DNA from: Selenomonas sp. WCT3
GTDB lineage: Bacteria > Bacillota > Negativicutes > Selenomonadales > Selenomonadaceae
Length of the DNA: 64,000 bases
Assembly: GCA_900100835.1 (NCBI GenBank)
Contig: FNCM01000001.1
Span: forward strand, 268,655-332,654
Direction: 5' to 3'
Shown: piece by piece, positions 25,889 through 35,824 of the stretch
Layout of the letters: each line of letters begins with the position of its first letter
Numbering within the stretch: the first letter of the stretch is position 1
The notes under the pieces: generated by a model
Told to the model about the DNA's origin: nothing
The model's database searches: none
What the model saw: the letters and a program-made list of their open reading frames with translations, nothing else
Program-made: the position numbers and the translations under genes

Positions 25889-26905
25889 TTACAGATTCTC
25901 CAGCAGGCGAATCTCATTCTTCATGATGTATTCCCGTTTTTCCGGAAGTCGTCCATTGACCAGATACGCAAAAGCGATATCGACTGCCAGATGCCCCTGC
26001 CGGTAAGGATGCTGATAAATCGTCGCCCGCACGACACCGAATTTCATCATCTCCACCGTTGTGGGCACACTGTCGAAAGTAATGACCATCGGCCGCTTCT
26101 CCTCCGGCAGCTGCATAACAGCCCGACCGATGCCGTATACGCCGGCCGCCAGCGAACAGATTGCCGTTGTCTCTGGATGAATGCGCAGGAATTCCTTGGT
26201 CCGCTCATAGGCAAAGATCTCATCATCGTCATGCTCAATCACATCGATAGCATAGAAGTCCTTGACCCGTTTCATGCGGTGAAAGAACCCCTCCAATCGC
26301 TGCTTATGACCAAGTACCTGTCGGCTTCCCAGGATAAGCCCGATTTTGGCCGAGGTTCCAATCATCGCCTCCAAAAGCGCACAGGCAGTAATTCCGCCAT
26401 TATAATAATCACTGCCCACATAACAATGGCGTTTTGACCCATCCACATCATTATTTAGATTGACCACAAAGACCCCAGCATCCACCAGCTCATCAATCTT
26501 TTGGACAATCCGTTTATCATTGATAGGATTCAAAATCAACGCATTGACATCCGACTGAATGGATTCAATCAGTGCCAATTGATCTTCGGGCAGATAGCCC
26601 TTCATGGTATGGATTTCAACCTGCAGGCCGTAAATCTTATATTCTTCGGCTGCGTCCTTGATTCCCTCAATCACACGATCAAAGAAGGCATTTCCCTCCG
26701 AGGAAAGGATGATACCGATCACCGGACGGTGTTTGCGGGCTGCCAGCGCCTTGCCGGCCGGATTGGGTTCGTAGCCAAGCTGTTTGGCCATTTTACGGAT
26801 ATTTGCTGCTGTCTCGGCGTTTACGCGTCCACGTCCATTCAAGGCACGGTCGACAGTTCCTCGTGAGACGCCGCAGAGTTCGGCAATTTTCTTCATTGTA
26901 ACCAT
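25889..26905 (-). CDS. LacI family transcriptional regulator, probable controller of the xylose locus
   Basis: A 338-residue regulator with an N-terminal LacI helix-turn-helix (residues 4-25; KKIAELCGVSRGTVDRALNGRG) and a periplasmic-binding-protein-like sugar domain (about 60-335). The sensor half resembles the ribose/xylose-binding type (VIGIILSSEGNAFF, LGSRQVLGHKQRL). It lies at the downstream end of the xylose gene run on the same strand, so xylose or a xyloside is the likely effector. This is inference from context. Confidence 0.85.
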   Translation of the reverse strand: MVTMKKIAELCGVSRGTVDRALNGRGRVNAETAANIRKMAKQLGYEPNPAGKALAARKHRPVIGIILSSEGNAFFDRVIEGIKDAAEEYKIYGLQVEIHTMKGYLPEDQLALIESIQSDVNALILNPINDKRIVQKIDELVDAGVFVVNLNNDVDGSKRHCYVGSDYYNGGITACALLEAMIGTSAKIGLILGSRQVLGHKQRLEGFFHRMKRVKDFYAIDVIEHDDDEIFAYERTKEFLRIHPETTAICSLAAGVYGIGRAVMQLPEEKRPMVITFDSVPTTVEMMKFGVVRATIYQHPYRQGHLAVDIAFAYLVNGRLPEKREYIMKNEIRLLENL

Positions 26906-26944
26906 ACTATTTCTTCCCTGCTATCTGCTTCTCATAATCTCTTC

Positions 26945-26990
26945 AGTCGTATTTTAGCAATTTTTTTATCATTCGTAAATAACGAAGAAT
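26945..26990 (-). promoter_or_regulatory. lacI-type gene promoter with overlapping palindrome
   Basis: On the minus strand, -35 TTTACG and -10 TAAAAT are 17 bases apart. The palindrome TTCGTAAATAACGAA (26972-26986) overlaps the -35 element. It may allow autoregulation. It does not match the operator pair at xylB. Confidence 0.5.
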
Positions 26991-26998
26991 GTGAAAAC

Positions 26999-27038
26999 CA
27001 GTACGAGCCCTCCTCCGACGAGGACGGCTCGTACTTTT
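26999..27038 (-). terminator. Terminator of the xylose operon
   Basis: GTACGAGCC (27001-27009) pairs with GGCTCGTAC (27026-27034), with a further inner stem. It lies after the DUF4867 stop and before lacI, so lacI likely has its own promoter. Confidence 0.7.
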
Positions 27039-27051
27039 GCCAATTACTGGC

Positions 27052-27678
27052 TTATAACGTAAGATTTTTCCCCTTTAGTCCAATCCAGGCTCCATCCTGT
27101 TCCAGGCCACTTTCTTTATGAGCGATCAACCATTTATTCTCAGCAAAGAGCAGCCGATCTTCTGCTTCTTTTCCCACGGGTTCATGGAGCTCTTCATTCG
27201 TTCCCTTCGGCAGTACCACCCCGCAGCGGAACTCCTGGCCTTCCTTGCCACACGGCGCATAGTGAAGCGTCGTTGCATAGAGCTCGACAGCTGTGCCGGC
27301 TGGCACAAAGAACACTTCCATCTTGCTCGTGTCATAAGTATTGGTCTCATAATCAATATCCTGCTGGCGTCCCAGAATCAGATAAAGGTCGGTAGCCGCA
27401 ATATCGATTTCCGAAGAACGATGATATTCGACGGCATTGAGCTTCTCATTCCAGCCGCTGCAATGACCGAACTCGATAGCCTGCTCGCCATACGTCTTGT
27501 CCTTGAGTTCCTGATAGAGAGGCAGCTCCTCAAACTCACGCACCGATGGCTCATAGACCACCTCGCCTTTCTTCACTGCCGGACGGGCTTTGATTGTCTT
27601 TACAAAGCCCTCGACATCCAGCGGCAACACACGGCCATACGGACGAAATTCTTTTTCCTTAACATTACTGATTTTCAT
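27052..27678 (-). CDS. DUF4867 family protein (cupin-like), sugar locus
   Basis: A 208-residue soluble protein matching DUF4867, a cupin-like family seen in carbohydrate operons of Firmicutes. It contains Cys/His positions typical of a metal cupin (YHRSSEIDI near 100, TTLHYAPC near 147). The role is unknown; a sugar anomerase, isomerase or epimerase is possible by analogy with other cupins in such operons. It is the last gene of the xylose operon, 29 bases after the xylosidase. Confidence 0.72.
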   Translation of the reverse strand: MKISNVKEKEFRPYGRVLPLDVEGFVKTIKARPAVKKGEVVYEPSVREFEELPLYQELKDKTYGEQAIEFGHCSGWNEKLNAVEYHRSSEIDIAATDLYLILGRQQDIDYETNTYDTSKMEVFFVPAGTAVELYATTLHYAPCGKEGQEFRCGVVLPKGTNEELHEPVGKEAEDRLLFAENKWLIAHKESGLEQDGAWIGLKGKNLTL

Positions 27679-27707
27679 GTTCTACACCTCGCGATTCTAG
27701 TTAACAA

Positions 27708-29327
27708 TCATTCTTCGATTTCTTTATAGCTGAAATAATCAAAGTCAGCGGGCAGCGCCGTTCCCGTAATGTCGATGCAATTCATGCCGACAAACGCGCC
27801 GGTAAAAAAGCCACCGCCCCGCACATAGTCATCGGACAGTTTCCAGCTGTCAAGGGTGACCGGCAGATATGTAAACGCCTTGCCATCAAACGAATACGCA
27901 TAGCGATAATTCCGTCCACGGACCTCCACCTTGAAATGGACGGTCTTTACGTCCTCCGGCACCGGGATTTCCTGACCAGCCAGCGGCATCGAGAAGCTGC
28001 CATTATCGGCTACGACCAAATCGATACAGCGCCCCTTGCTCTCATTCCAGGTCACATGGATGCTCGACCAATTCTCTGTGTTGTAATAACAGGTCATCCC
28101 GGCCATCTGTTGGAACGATACGGGCTGGAACTCTACGCTTGTCTGTGCATCGAACTGGAACGACTGCCAGCGGCGAGCCACATGCGCCTGCGTGAATTTC
28201 GACTGCAGGGATTCACGGCCATAGAGCCGCAGGAATCCTGGCCGAGCCGAAAGACTGCCGAGCTTTTCCGTAAACGGAATCCTGAGCGTCTGGAAGTTGA
28301 TATTTAAACTTGCCGCATCAAAATCATCGACTTCTTCATAGGTGGCAGCCCATTCCTGCGCTGGAAGATTCGGAGCTTCGACCTCCAGGCTGCCCTGACG
28401 GCCGCCGACTACGATGGGCCAGCCATCGCGCCATTCGATTTTCTCGATTGCCGTCTCCCGACCCAGCGGACAATAGGCATGCTGCTCGCGTTCGCGGCTC
28501 GGGAACCCAGCCGGTGCCGGCAGCGGACGCCCCGTCAGATGCGCCAGATACCACTGCCCATCCTGCGTTTCTACGAGCGACGCATGGCCGCATTTCTGCA
28601 ACGGATTATGGATATCCGTCCAGGCCGACAGCAGGGGATAATCTGGCTGGATTTCATAAGGGCCTTGAATATCCTTGCTCCGTGCAATCGTCTCCGAATG
28701 CTGATACGTCGTACCACCTTCGGCCGTCATCAGATAATACCTGCCATTGATGTGGTAAAGATGCGGCCCTTCGGTATAGGCGATATCCGTGCCTTTATAG
28801 ATGATTTCCGGCTGGCCGATGAGTTTTTCTTCCGCCACCGAATATTCCTGCAGGGCAATGCCATAAAAATTATGGTGATAAACGCGCTGATCCCAATACA
28901 TATTGACCAGGTATTTGCGGCCGCTCGGGTCGTGGAACAGCGACGCATCAAAGCCAGCACCATTCAAAAGCACCGGTTTTGACCACGGCCCCTTGATGTC
29001 TTCGGCCGTCGTAAGATAGTTGTGGCAGTCCTTCCACATGCCATCGACGACCTTGACATCGGTGTAAATCAGCCAGAACTTGCCATCGGCATAGCTGAGG
29101 TCTGGCGCCCAGATTCCACCCGAATCCGGATTGCCTTTCATGTCCAGCATGTCCGTAGTATCGAGCGGATGTGCAATCAGCTGCCAATGCACCAAATCTC
29201 TGGAATGATGGATCTGCACGCCCGGAAACCATTCGAACGTCGACGTGGCAATATAGTAATCATCGCCGGCCCGCACAATGCTCGGGTCCGGATTGAAACC
29301 TTTCAAGATTGGATTCTTTATCTTCAT
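27708..29327 (-). CDS. Glycoside hydrolase family 43 beta-xylosidase
   Basis: A 539-residue cytoplasmic enzyme (no signal peptide) that would release xylose from xylo-oligosaccharides. The five-bladed propeller begins [16 protein letters not shown], whose Asp near residue 13-15 is the expected base. The modulating Asp is expected in GIWAPDLSY near 75, and the acid Glu in [12 protein letters not shown] near 182. A C-terminal beta-sandwich (about 325-535) is typical of the xylosidase branch. It lies 18 bases after the GPH symporter gene, so import and hydrolysis are coupled. Confidence 0.92.
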   Translation of the reverse strand: MKIKNPILKGFNPDPSIVRAGDDYYIATSTFEWFPGVQIHHSRDLVHWQLIAHPLDTTDMLDMKGNPDSGGIWAPDLSYADGKFWLIYTDVKVVDGMWKDCHNYLTTAEDIKGPWSKPVLLNGAGFDASLFHDPSGRKYLVNMYWDQRVYHHNFYGIALQEYSVAEEKLIGQPEIIYKGTDIAYTEGPHLYHINGRYYLMTAEGGTTYQHSETIARSKDIQGPYEIQPDYPLLSAWTDIHNPLQKCGHASLVETQDGQWYLAHLTGRPLPAPAGFPSREREQHAYCPLGRETAIEKIEWRDGWPIVVGGRQGSLEVEAPNLPAQEWAATYEEVDDFDAASLNINFQTLRIPFTEKLGSLSARPGFLRLYGRESLQSKFTQAHVARRWQSFQFDAQTSVEFQPVSFQQMAGMTCYYNTENWSSIHVTWNESKGRCIDLVVADNGSFSMPLAGQEIPVPEDVKTVHFKVEVRGRNYRYAYSFDGKAFTYLPVTLDSWKLSDDYVRGGGFFTGAFVGMNCIDITGTALPADFDYFSYKEIEE

Positions 29328-29345
29328 GGTAAGTGCTCCTTTTAC

Positions 29346-30761
29346 TTACATGGTTCCCGTTGCTGGCATGCCCTCATGTTCCTGCTCGTGTTCCTGCGCA
29401 TGACGGCTCTCAAGCTCTGCTACAATCTCATGATAGCGTTCATCATCCAAGCCATAGAAGCAGATGTCAATGAATGCTACCGCCAAGAACAGCAGCGGAA
29501 TCAAGGTCGTCGTCAGCAAGATACCCTGCAGGGCCTCCGGCGTCTGCACCTGATTGGCCACATAGCCAAACCGCGCGAGCATGAAGCCCGGGACGATGCC
29601 GCCCAGGGCCAGACCGAACTTGAAGAAGAAACCGATAATGGCATAAATCATACCGCTTAACCGCTTGCCCGTCTTGTACTCACCATACTCGATGGTCTCC
29701 GGAATCAGCGCCCACATAAAGCCGCCTGCAACGATGATGCCGCACGAACCGATAAAGCGCGCGATGAGCACCAGCGTGATATTGTCTGCCGGCACCAGAT
29801 AGGTGACGATGCAGCCAATCATGCCCAGCGCCAGGGAAATGCGCAGCAAATTGATTTTGCCGACGAGCTTATTGAAGGTCGGCACCATCGGCAGCAGGAA
29901 GAAAGCCGGCAAGGTACCGATAAGGCCATACCACTGGATGAGATCCGGACGGTTGCAGTTATAGGTAACAAAGTACGTGCCAATGGAATTCATAACCGCC
30001 ATCATACCGAAGAGGATGATGAAGAACAGGCTCAGGACAACCAGCGGACGATTTACCTTGAACTGTTTGAACACATCGACAAACCGCAGCTTCTCATCAT
30101 TGGACGGGTCAATCTTGATGCGCTCCTTCGTCTGCGAGAAGCAGTAGAGCAGCAACAGCGCGCCAATAACACTGTAAAGTCCCATGGTCACCTGCCAGCC
30201 AAAGCGGGACTCCTCCCCCGTATAGCTGCCAGAAATCATCGTAACCAAAACCGGGATGCCAAACGAAACGATAAGGCCGCCCAGATTCGCGCAGAGCATG
30301 CGAATCGAAGTCATGCTGACGACTTCCTTGTTATCACGGGTCATCGCCGCCGTAAGCGCACCATACGGAATATTGATGGTCGTGTAAACCAAGGACAGGC
30401 CAATATAGGTTGCATACGCATAGATGACGCTCGCCCCCTGCGTGAGCTCCGGCGTGCTGAAGCAAAGAATGCCGAGCACCGCAAACGGAAACGCACCGTA
30501 GAGCAGATAAGGCCGGAACTTGCCGTACTTGAAGGTATGCTTATCCACAAACGTGCCGACAATCGGATCGACAATGGCATCCATCACGCGCACGACGAGG
30601 AACATCGTCGCAACGATTTCCGCCGGCAGGCCATAAACATTGGTATAGAAAAACAAGAGATAGGTGCAAACCGTAGTATAGATGAGATTGCAGGCCAGGT
30701 CGCCCATAGCGTAGCCCGTCTTTTCCCGCATGCTCAGCTTATAATTTTTCAAAGCTTCCAT
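29346..30761 (-). CDS. GPH family sugar:cation symporter (xyloside transporter, XynP/YicJ-like)
   Basis: A 471-residue membrane protein of the glycoside-pentoside-hexuronide:cation symporter family. The N-terminal motif EKTGYAMGDLACNLIY and VVRVMDAIVDPIVG near 50-65 are diagnostic. Directly followed by the GH43 xylosidase, it most likely imports xylobiose or other xylo-oligosaccharides. The C-terminus carries a Glu/His-rich tail (about 450-471) of unknown meaning. Confidence 0.88.
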   Translation of the reverse strand: MEALKNYKLSMREKTGYAMGDLACNLIYTTVCTYLLFFYTNVYGLPAEIVATMFLVVRVMDAIVDPIVGTFVDKHTFKYGKFRPYLLYGAFPFAVLGILCFSTPELTQGASVIYAYATYIGLSLVYTTINIPYGALTAAMTRDNKEVVSMTSIRMLCANLGGLIVSFGIPVLVTMISGSYTGEESRFGWQVTMGLYSVIGALLLLYCFSQTKERIKIDPSNDEKLRFVDVFKQFKVNRPLVVLSLFFIILFGMMAVMNSIGTYFVTYNCNRPDLIQWYGLIGTLPAFFLLPMVPTFNKLVGKINLLRISLALGMIGCIVTYLVPADNITLVLIARFIGSCGIIVAGGFMWALIPETIEYGEYKTGKRLSGMIYAIIGFFFKFGLALGGIVPGFMLARFGYVANQVQTPEALQGILLTTTLIPLLFLAVAFIDICFYGLDDERYHEIVAELESRHAQEHEQEHEGMPATGTM

Positions 30762-30785
30762 TTTTCCCTCTCTTCCTGCAGATAC

Positions 30786-32204
30786 TCAACAGCCAATATT
30801 GCGCAGTTTCTTGCCTTCCATGAGGTTTTTCTCGATATTTTCCAGCGTGACATTCTTCGTCTCCGGCACATACGCCATCGTCAAAACGATAAAGAAACCA
30901 TTAAGCAATGCATAAAGCCAGAACGTATGAGCCGAGCCGAGCGTATCGACCAACGTCAGGAAGGTTGCCCCGACAATCGCACAGGTAATCCAGTTGGTCA
31001 TCGTCGAGCAGGCGACACCGAACTCACGGGATTTAAGCGGCTGGATTTCTGAGCAGAGAACCCAGACAATCGGGCCTGCACTCATACCAAAACCAGCAAT
31101 GCTGACCATCGTCATAATGGCTGCCAAATACGAAATTGACACATCGGCCGTGCCAGCTTCGAGCAGCGACATGCAGACACCTACCACCGCCATGGAGAGC
31201 GCCATAACACCAAAGCCAATCTTGAGCGTCGGTTTGCGACCGTTTTTGTCTACCATAAAGATGGCAATAAACGTGGACAACACGAAGACGATGCCATTGA
31301 TAACCGTACCAATCATCTGATCTTCCGTGGTCGAGAAACCTGCAAGACTCAAAATTTTCGGCGAGTAATACATGATGACGTTAAACCCGGTAAACTGCTG
31401 CATTGCCTGCAATAGTACCCCTAAAAATACTGCCCGGCGGACATTCTTATTTGCCTTGAAAAGCCCCCAGCCGTCCTGTTTGATTTTCAGGGCGTCTTTA
31501 ATATCTGTCATTTCTTCCCGAGCGATTTCGACACTGCCATGCAGTGCTTCCAAGACACCCGAAGCTTCCTCGATGCGTCCTACAGCTGCCAGCCAGCGTG
31601 GGCTGTCCGGCAGGCGGATAACCGTCAGCAGCAAAAGGACAGCCGGCAGGGCAATGACCATCAGCATCATACGCCAGTTGCCACTGTAACTGAATGCCGT
31701 ATCGGAAAGGAAAGCGGCGAGGATACCCACGGTAACCATCAACTGATAACCGGATATTACCCGTCCACGGGCATTTTTATCCGACATCTCAGCCAAATAA
31801 AGCGGCGCCGTATAGGATGCAATACCAACGGACAGGCCCAAAATCAACCGAAAACCGATGAGCATATCCGCACTGACAGCAAAACCGGAACCGAGCGAGC
31901 CGACGATAAACAGGGTCGCGCCTATCATCAAGCTCTTTTTGCGGCCGATTTTCTTGGCCATAACCGATGCTACGATTGCACCAGTAGCCGCTCCTACCAT
32001 CATCGAGCTGACGACCCATTCCTGGGCCGCACTGGATAAATTCCATTCCTGACTGATGAACGGCAAAGCACCAGATATGACACCTTGATCCAGGCCAAAC
32101 AGCAGCCCCGCCATACCAGCGGCAAAATAGATGAACATGCGGACATGCGCAGCAGCCCGCCCGGCTGCCTTATCGGCCATATTCTTAGGTAACGAAGCAT
32201 CCAT
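30786..32204 (-). CDS. Sugar porter MFS transporter (XylE-like, xylose:H+ symporter)
   Basis: A 472-residue 12-helix transporter of the sugar porter family. Motifs: [14 protein letters not shown] near 37, KKIGRKKSL near 85, [14 protein letters not shown] near 135, PDSPRWL near 200, [17 protein letters not shown] near 383 and PETKNVTLE near 452. It is placed between xylB and the GPH symporter, so it probably takes up free xylose. Confidence 0.9.
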   Translation of the reverse strand: MDASLPKNMADKAAGRAAAHVRMFIYFAAGMAGLLFGLDQGVISGALPFISQEWNLSSAAQEWVVSSMMVGAATGAIVASVMAKKIGRKKSLMIGATLFIVGSLGSGFAVSADMLIGFRLILGLSVGIASYTAPLYLAEMSDKNARGRVISGYQLMVTVGILAAFLSDTAFSYSGNWRMMLMVIALPAVLLLLTVIRLPDSPRWLAAVGRIEEASGVLEALHGSVEIAREEMTDIKDALKIKQDGWGLFKANKNVRRAVFLGVLLQAMQQFTGFNVIMYYSPKILSLAGFSTTEDQMIGTVINGIVFVLSTFIAIFMVDKNGRKPTLKIGFGVMALSMAVVGVCMSLLEAGTADVSISYLAAIMTMVSIAGFGMSAGPIVWVLCSEIQPLKSREFGVACSTMTNWITCAIVGATFLTLVDTLGSAHTFWLYALLNGFFIVLTMAYVPETKNVTLENIEKNLMEGKKLRNIGC

Positions 32205-32218
32205 TGATAATTCCTCCC

Positions 32219-33742
32219 TTATAATACTGCTAACTCGCTATAGCACTCCTTGAGCTGGCTATATAGTTTCTGGTAAAGCTTATGCCCTTTCTCATAGTAA
32301 GCATGTGCCGATGGTTCTGGCTGGCACCAGGTATCCTGCTCGATAAACTGCCGGCAAGCCGTCGGAACATCCGGGAACAATCCAGCGCCAACACCGGCCA
32401 GGATTGCCACCCCCAAAGCCGGTCCTTCCTGGGCTTTGATGGTTTTGACCTCGCAAGCGTACATATCCGCCAACATCTGCCGCCAAATACGGCTCTTGCC
32501 ACCGCCGCCACAGGCCATCATTTCTTGGACGTCAACCTTCATTTCCTTCAACACATCGAAACAATCGAGCAGGGAATAGCTGACCCCTTCCATAACCGAA
32601 CGCAGCATATCTGCCTTGGTATGAATGGCCGACAGCCCGAAAAATACACCCCGGCAATCCGGATTGAGATGCGGCGTACGCTCACCCATCAGATACGGGA
32701 GATAGAAGAGCCGGCGGCTGCCGATTGGCACCTTGGCTACATCCTGATTGATAAGGTCGTAGGAGTCGACCCCCTTCAGGACAGCTTCATCTTTGTACTT
32801 CTCTGCCAGAGTATCCCGGAACCATTTGAGCGACAAACCAGCAGCCTGGGTGACACCCATAACATGCCAGCACCCAGGTACCGCACAGCAAAAGGTATGA
32901 ACCCGGCCCTTCGGGTCAATGCGCGGCTCACTGGTATGGGCAAACACCACACCGCTAGTGCCGATTGTCGTAAAAGCCCGGCCATCTTCCACAATGCCTG
33001 TCCCCACAGCAGCCGCCGCATTGTCTCCAGCACCACCTACTACTACGGTAGCCGTCGTCAAGCCAGTCTTTTCCGCAAAATCCTCCGATACATGGCCCGT
33101 CACCTCCGGCGACTCATAGACCTTCGGCAAGAGGGATTCATCAATCTCCAGCTTCTCTAAGATTTCCTTGGACCAGCAGCGGTTTGGAACATCCAGAAGC
33201 TGCATGCCGCTGGCATCGGATACCTCTGTTGCATAATCGCCAGTCATGCGGAATCTCACATAATCTTTCGGCAGTAGAATATGACGGCAGGCCTTGTAAT
33301 TTTCTGCTTCATGGTTGCGCACCCAGAGGATCTTGGATGCCGTAAAGCCAGTCAAAGCCGGATTCGCCGTGATCTCAATCAGCCGTTTCGCCCCCACCCG
33401 GCGGGTAATCTCCTCGCACTCTTTGCCCGTACGCTGGTCACACCAGATAATAGCCGGACGAATGACTTCGTTAGCTTCATTCAGCATGACCAGGCCATGC
33501 ATCTGTCCGGAAAGACCAATGCCCTTGATTGCCTCAGCGGGTACACCAGACTCCTGAACCACTTTCTTTACGGTACGCACCACTGCACTGTACCAATCCA
33601 ATGGTTCCTGTTCTGCCCAGCCATTCTGTGGCTGATACAGCGGGTATTCTTGCGAAGCAGATTGTATCACCCGGCAGGTTTCGTCAAAAAGCACCGTCTT
33701 GGTCGCGGAAGTACCAATATCAATGCCAATCAGATAGTTCAT
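32219..33742 (-). CDS. xylB: Xylulokinase
   Basis: FGGY-family kinase of 507 residues that phosphorylates D-xylulose. The N-terminal phosphate loop is [24 protein letters not shown] is near 77, and the catalytic Asp is in [10 protein letters not shown] near 237. It is the first gene of the minus-strand xylose operon, with its promoter at 33812-33840 and an operator at 33782-33797 in the leader. Classical xylA is absent. Confidence 0.93.
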   Translation of the reverse strand: MNYLIGIDIGTSATKTVLFDETCRVIQSASQEYPLYQPQNGWAEQEPLDWYSAVVRTVKKVVQESGVPAEAIKGIGLSGQMHGLVMLNEANEVIRPAIIWCDQRTGKECEEITRRVGAKRLIEITANPALTGFTASKILWVRNHEAENYKACRHILLPKDYVRFRMTGDYATEVSDASGMQLLDVPNRCWSKEILEKLEIDESLLPKVYESPEVTGHVSEDFAEKTGLTTATVVVGGAGDNAAAAVGTGIVEDGRAFTTIGTSGVVFAHTSEPRIDPKGRVHTFCCAVPGCWHVMGVTQAAGLSLKWFRDTLAEKYKDEAVLKGVDSYDLINQDVAKVPIGSRRLFYLPYLMGERTPHLNPDCRGVFFGLSAIHTKADMLRSVMEGVSYSLLDCFDVLKEMKVDVQEMMACGGGGKSRIWRQMLADMYACEVKTIKAQEGPALGVAILAGVGAGLFPDVPTACRQFIEQDTWCQPEPSAHAYYEKGHKLYQKLYSQLKECYSELAVL

Positions 33743-33781
33743 TGCTTTTGCCCCCCATTTTTTTGCTTTCGTGTCTCTATT

Positions 33782-33840
33782 GCGTGCTCATGCACGCTCA
33801 AGCTCGTAATCAATATAACACAAGATAAAATACGAGTCAA
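33782..33840 (-). promoter_or_regulatory. xylB operon promoter and operator O1
   Basis: On the minus strand, -35 TTGACT (33840-33835), 17-base spacer, -10 TATATT (33817-33812). The palindromic GCGTGCTCATGCACGC lies at 33782-33797, about +8 to +23 relative to the predicted start, the position of a roadblock-type repressor site. Confidence 0.7.
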
Positions 33841-33958
33841 TACGATTTTGTATTTTTCTAAAAATTTAATAAAGTGAATGATTAATAAAAAATTAGGGCT
33901 ATAATAGGTAGTTTCTCCGAAAATCTTGTTATTTTTACGATAAATAAAAATAAAACAA

Positions 33959-34017
33959 TTGACAATGCGATATTCCGGTGTTATCCTAGGAATCGTGATA
34001 AGCGTGCACATGAACGC
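33959..34017 (+). promoter_or_regulatory. Isomerase gene promoter and operator O2
   Basis: -35 TTGACA (33959-33964), 17-base spacer, -10 TATCCT (33982-33987). GCGTGCACATGAACGC at 34002-34017 matches the xylB operator at 14 of 16 positions and again sits at about +9 to +24. The 320-base divergent region between the two genes is otherwise AT-rich and featureless. Confidence 0.7.
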
Positions 34018-34062
34018 ACGTAAAAGTTATCTGTGTTAATATTTCATAAAGGAGCGTTTACC

Positions 34063-35553
34063 ATGACCATGAGCAACATTCCAACTGTCAAATGCGGCAT
34101 CCTCTCTGTCAGCCGCGACTGCTTTATTATTTCTCTTTCCGAGAACCGCCGTCACGCGATTGTGGAAAGTTATACCAAAAAATACGGTTCCCTTTACGAA
34201 GTAAAGAAAACCGTTGAAAATGAGACGGATATGCTCGAGGCAGTAAAAGAAGCCAAAGATGCTGGCTGCAACGCCTTGGTAGTATTCCTCGGCAATTTTG
34301 GCCCGGAAACACCGGAAACACTGATTGCCAAGGAGTTTGATGGTCCCGTTATGTACGTATCGGCTGCTGAGGAAAGCGGCAAAGACCTCATCAACGGGCG
34401 TGGTGATGCTTATTGCGGCATGCTCAACTGTTCCTACAATCTGGGCATGCGTCACTTGAAAGCCTTTATTCCGGAATATCCAGTAGGTACGGCCGACGAT
34501 ATCGCTGCGATGATTGCCGAGTTCCAGCCGGTTGCCCGCACCCTCATCGGTCTTTCCCATCTGAAAATCATCACCTTCGGCCCACGCCCGCAGGACTTCT
34601 TCGCCTGCAATGCTCCGATTCAGCCGCTCTATGACCTCGGTGTGGAAATCGAGGAAAATTCCGAACTCGATTTGCTCGTTTCCTATCGAGCTCATAAAGA
34701 CGATCCGCGAATCACAGCTATCGTTGAAGAGATGGCCAAAGAACTAGGTCATGAAGGCAATCCTTATCCGGAAATGCTGCCACGCATGGCACAATTTGAG
34801 CTCACACTGAAGGATTGGATGAAGGAGCACAAAGGTGCTCGCGATTATGTCGCCTTTGCCGATAAATGCTGGCCGGCCTTCCCGAAGGAATTCGGCTTTG
34901 AGCCGTGTTATGTCAACAGCCGCATGGTTTCCCAGGGCATCCCCGTATCCTGCGAAGTCGACATTTACGGTGCCCTTAGCGAATACATTGGTCTTTGCGT
35001 CAGCGGCGATGCCGTAACGCTGCTCGACATCAACAACAGCGTACCAAAAGATCTTTATGAATCCGATATCAAGCCTTCTACCAGCTACAAACTCGAAGAT
35101 ACCTTTATGGGATTCCACTGCGGTAACACGCCACTTTGCAAACTTCGCAAGGGCGGCGTAAAATATCAGCTGATTCAGAACCGTCTGCTCGAAAATGGCG
35201 GTACGCCTGATTTCACTCGCGGTACGCTCGAAGGCGATATTGCCGCCAGCGACATCACGTTCTTCCGTCTGCAAAGCACCTCGGATGGCAAACTTCGTGC
35301 CTATGTTGCCGAAGGTGAAGTTCTGCCTACTCCGACACATTCCTTCGGTGGTATTGGTGTTTTCGCCATCCCTGAAATGGGCCGCTTCTATCGTCATGTA
35401 CTCATTGCCAAACGCTACCCGCATCACGGTGCCGTCGCTTTTGGTCACTTTGGAAAATCCCTCTGGTCGGTCTTCCAATACCTCGGCATTGCCGATATCG
35501 CGTTCAATCAGCCCAAAGGCATGCTCTATCCCGACGAGAATCCCTTTGCCTGA
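34063..35553 (+). CDS. L-fucose/L-arabinose isomerase-fold protein, candidate pentose isomerase
   Basis: A 496-residue protein of the FucI/AraA isomerase superfamily. It carries metal-ligand-like residues in CEVDIYGALSEYIG near 300 and TLLDINN near 325, and a late His in AFGHFGKSLW near 470. It is divergent from xylB and shares its operator sequence. As no xylA is present, it may convert xylose to xylulose in this locus, which would be a non-orthologous replacement. L-fucose, D-arabinose or another pentose remain possible. ATG 34063 with AAAGGAGCG upstream is chosen. Confidence 0.75.
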   Translation: MTMSNIPTVKCGILSVSRDCFIISLSENRRHAIVESYTKKYGSLYEVKKTVENETDMLEAVKEAKDAGCNALVVFLGNFGPETPETLIAKEFDGPVMYVSAAEESGKDLINGRGDAYCGMLNCSYNLGMRHLKAFIPEYPVGTADDIAAMIAEFQPVARTLIGLSHLKIITFGPRPQDFFACNAPIQPLYDLGVEIEENSELDLLVSYRAHKDDPRITAIVEEMAKELGHEGNPYPEMLPRMAQFELTLKDWMKEHKGARDYVAFADKCWPAFPKEFGFEPCYVNSRMVSQGIPVSCEVDIYGALSEYIGLCVSGDAVTLLDINNSVPKDLYESDIKPSTSYKLEDTFMGFHCGNTPLCKLRKGGVKYQLIQNRLLENGGTPDFTRGTLEGDIAASDITFFRLQSTSDGKLRAYVAEGEVLPTPTHSFGGIGVFAIPEMGRFYRHVLIAKRYPHHGAVAFGHFGKSLWSVFQYLGIADIAFNQPKGMLYPDENPFA

Positions 35554-35576
35554 TTCCCCGAAAATCCATACTGCCA

Positions 35577-35610
35577 TAAAAAAAGCAGCTGCCTACGCAG
35601 CTGCTTTTTT
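35577..35610 (+). terminator. Terminator of the isomerase gene
   Basis: AAAAAGCAGCTGC and GCAGCTGCTTTTTT around CTAC. Beyond it, to 35824, I see no gene or clear structure. Confidence 0.88.
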
Positions 35611-35824
35611 GGGGTTGGGAAAAAATATTATAGGGAAAAAACAGGAAAGTCCTCATAATGATAAAGGGGATTAATCATTATTCGAACTGTAATTGCAACA
35701 GGTTAGCCTGTCTTTCATTACAAGTTCATTATAAACACGGCCTCTCCCAATAACAACATCCCCCTTTCATCTTGAACGAATGTTACAAGAAAACACGCAT
35801 ATTTAAAACAACGCTACATAATTT

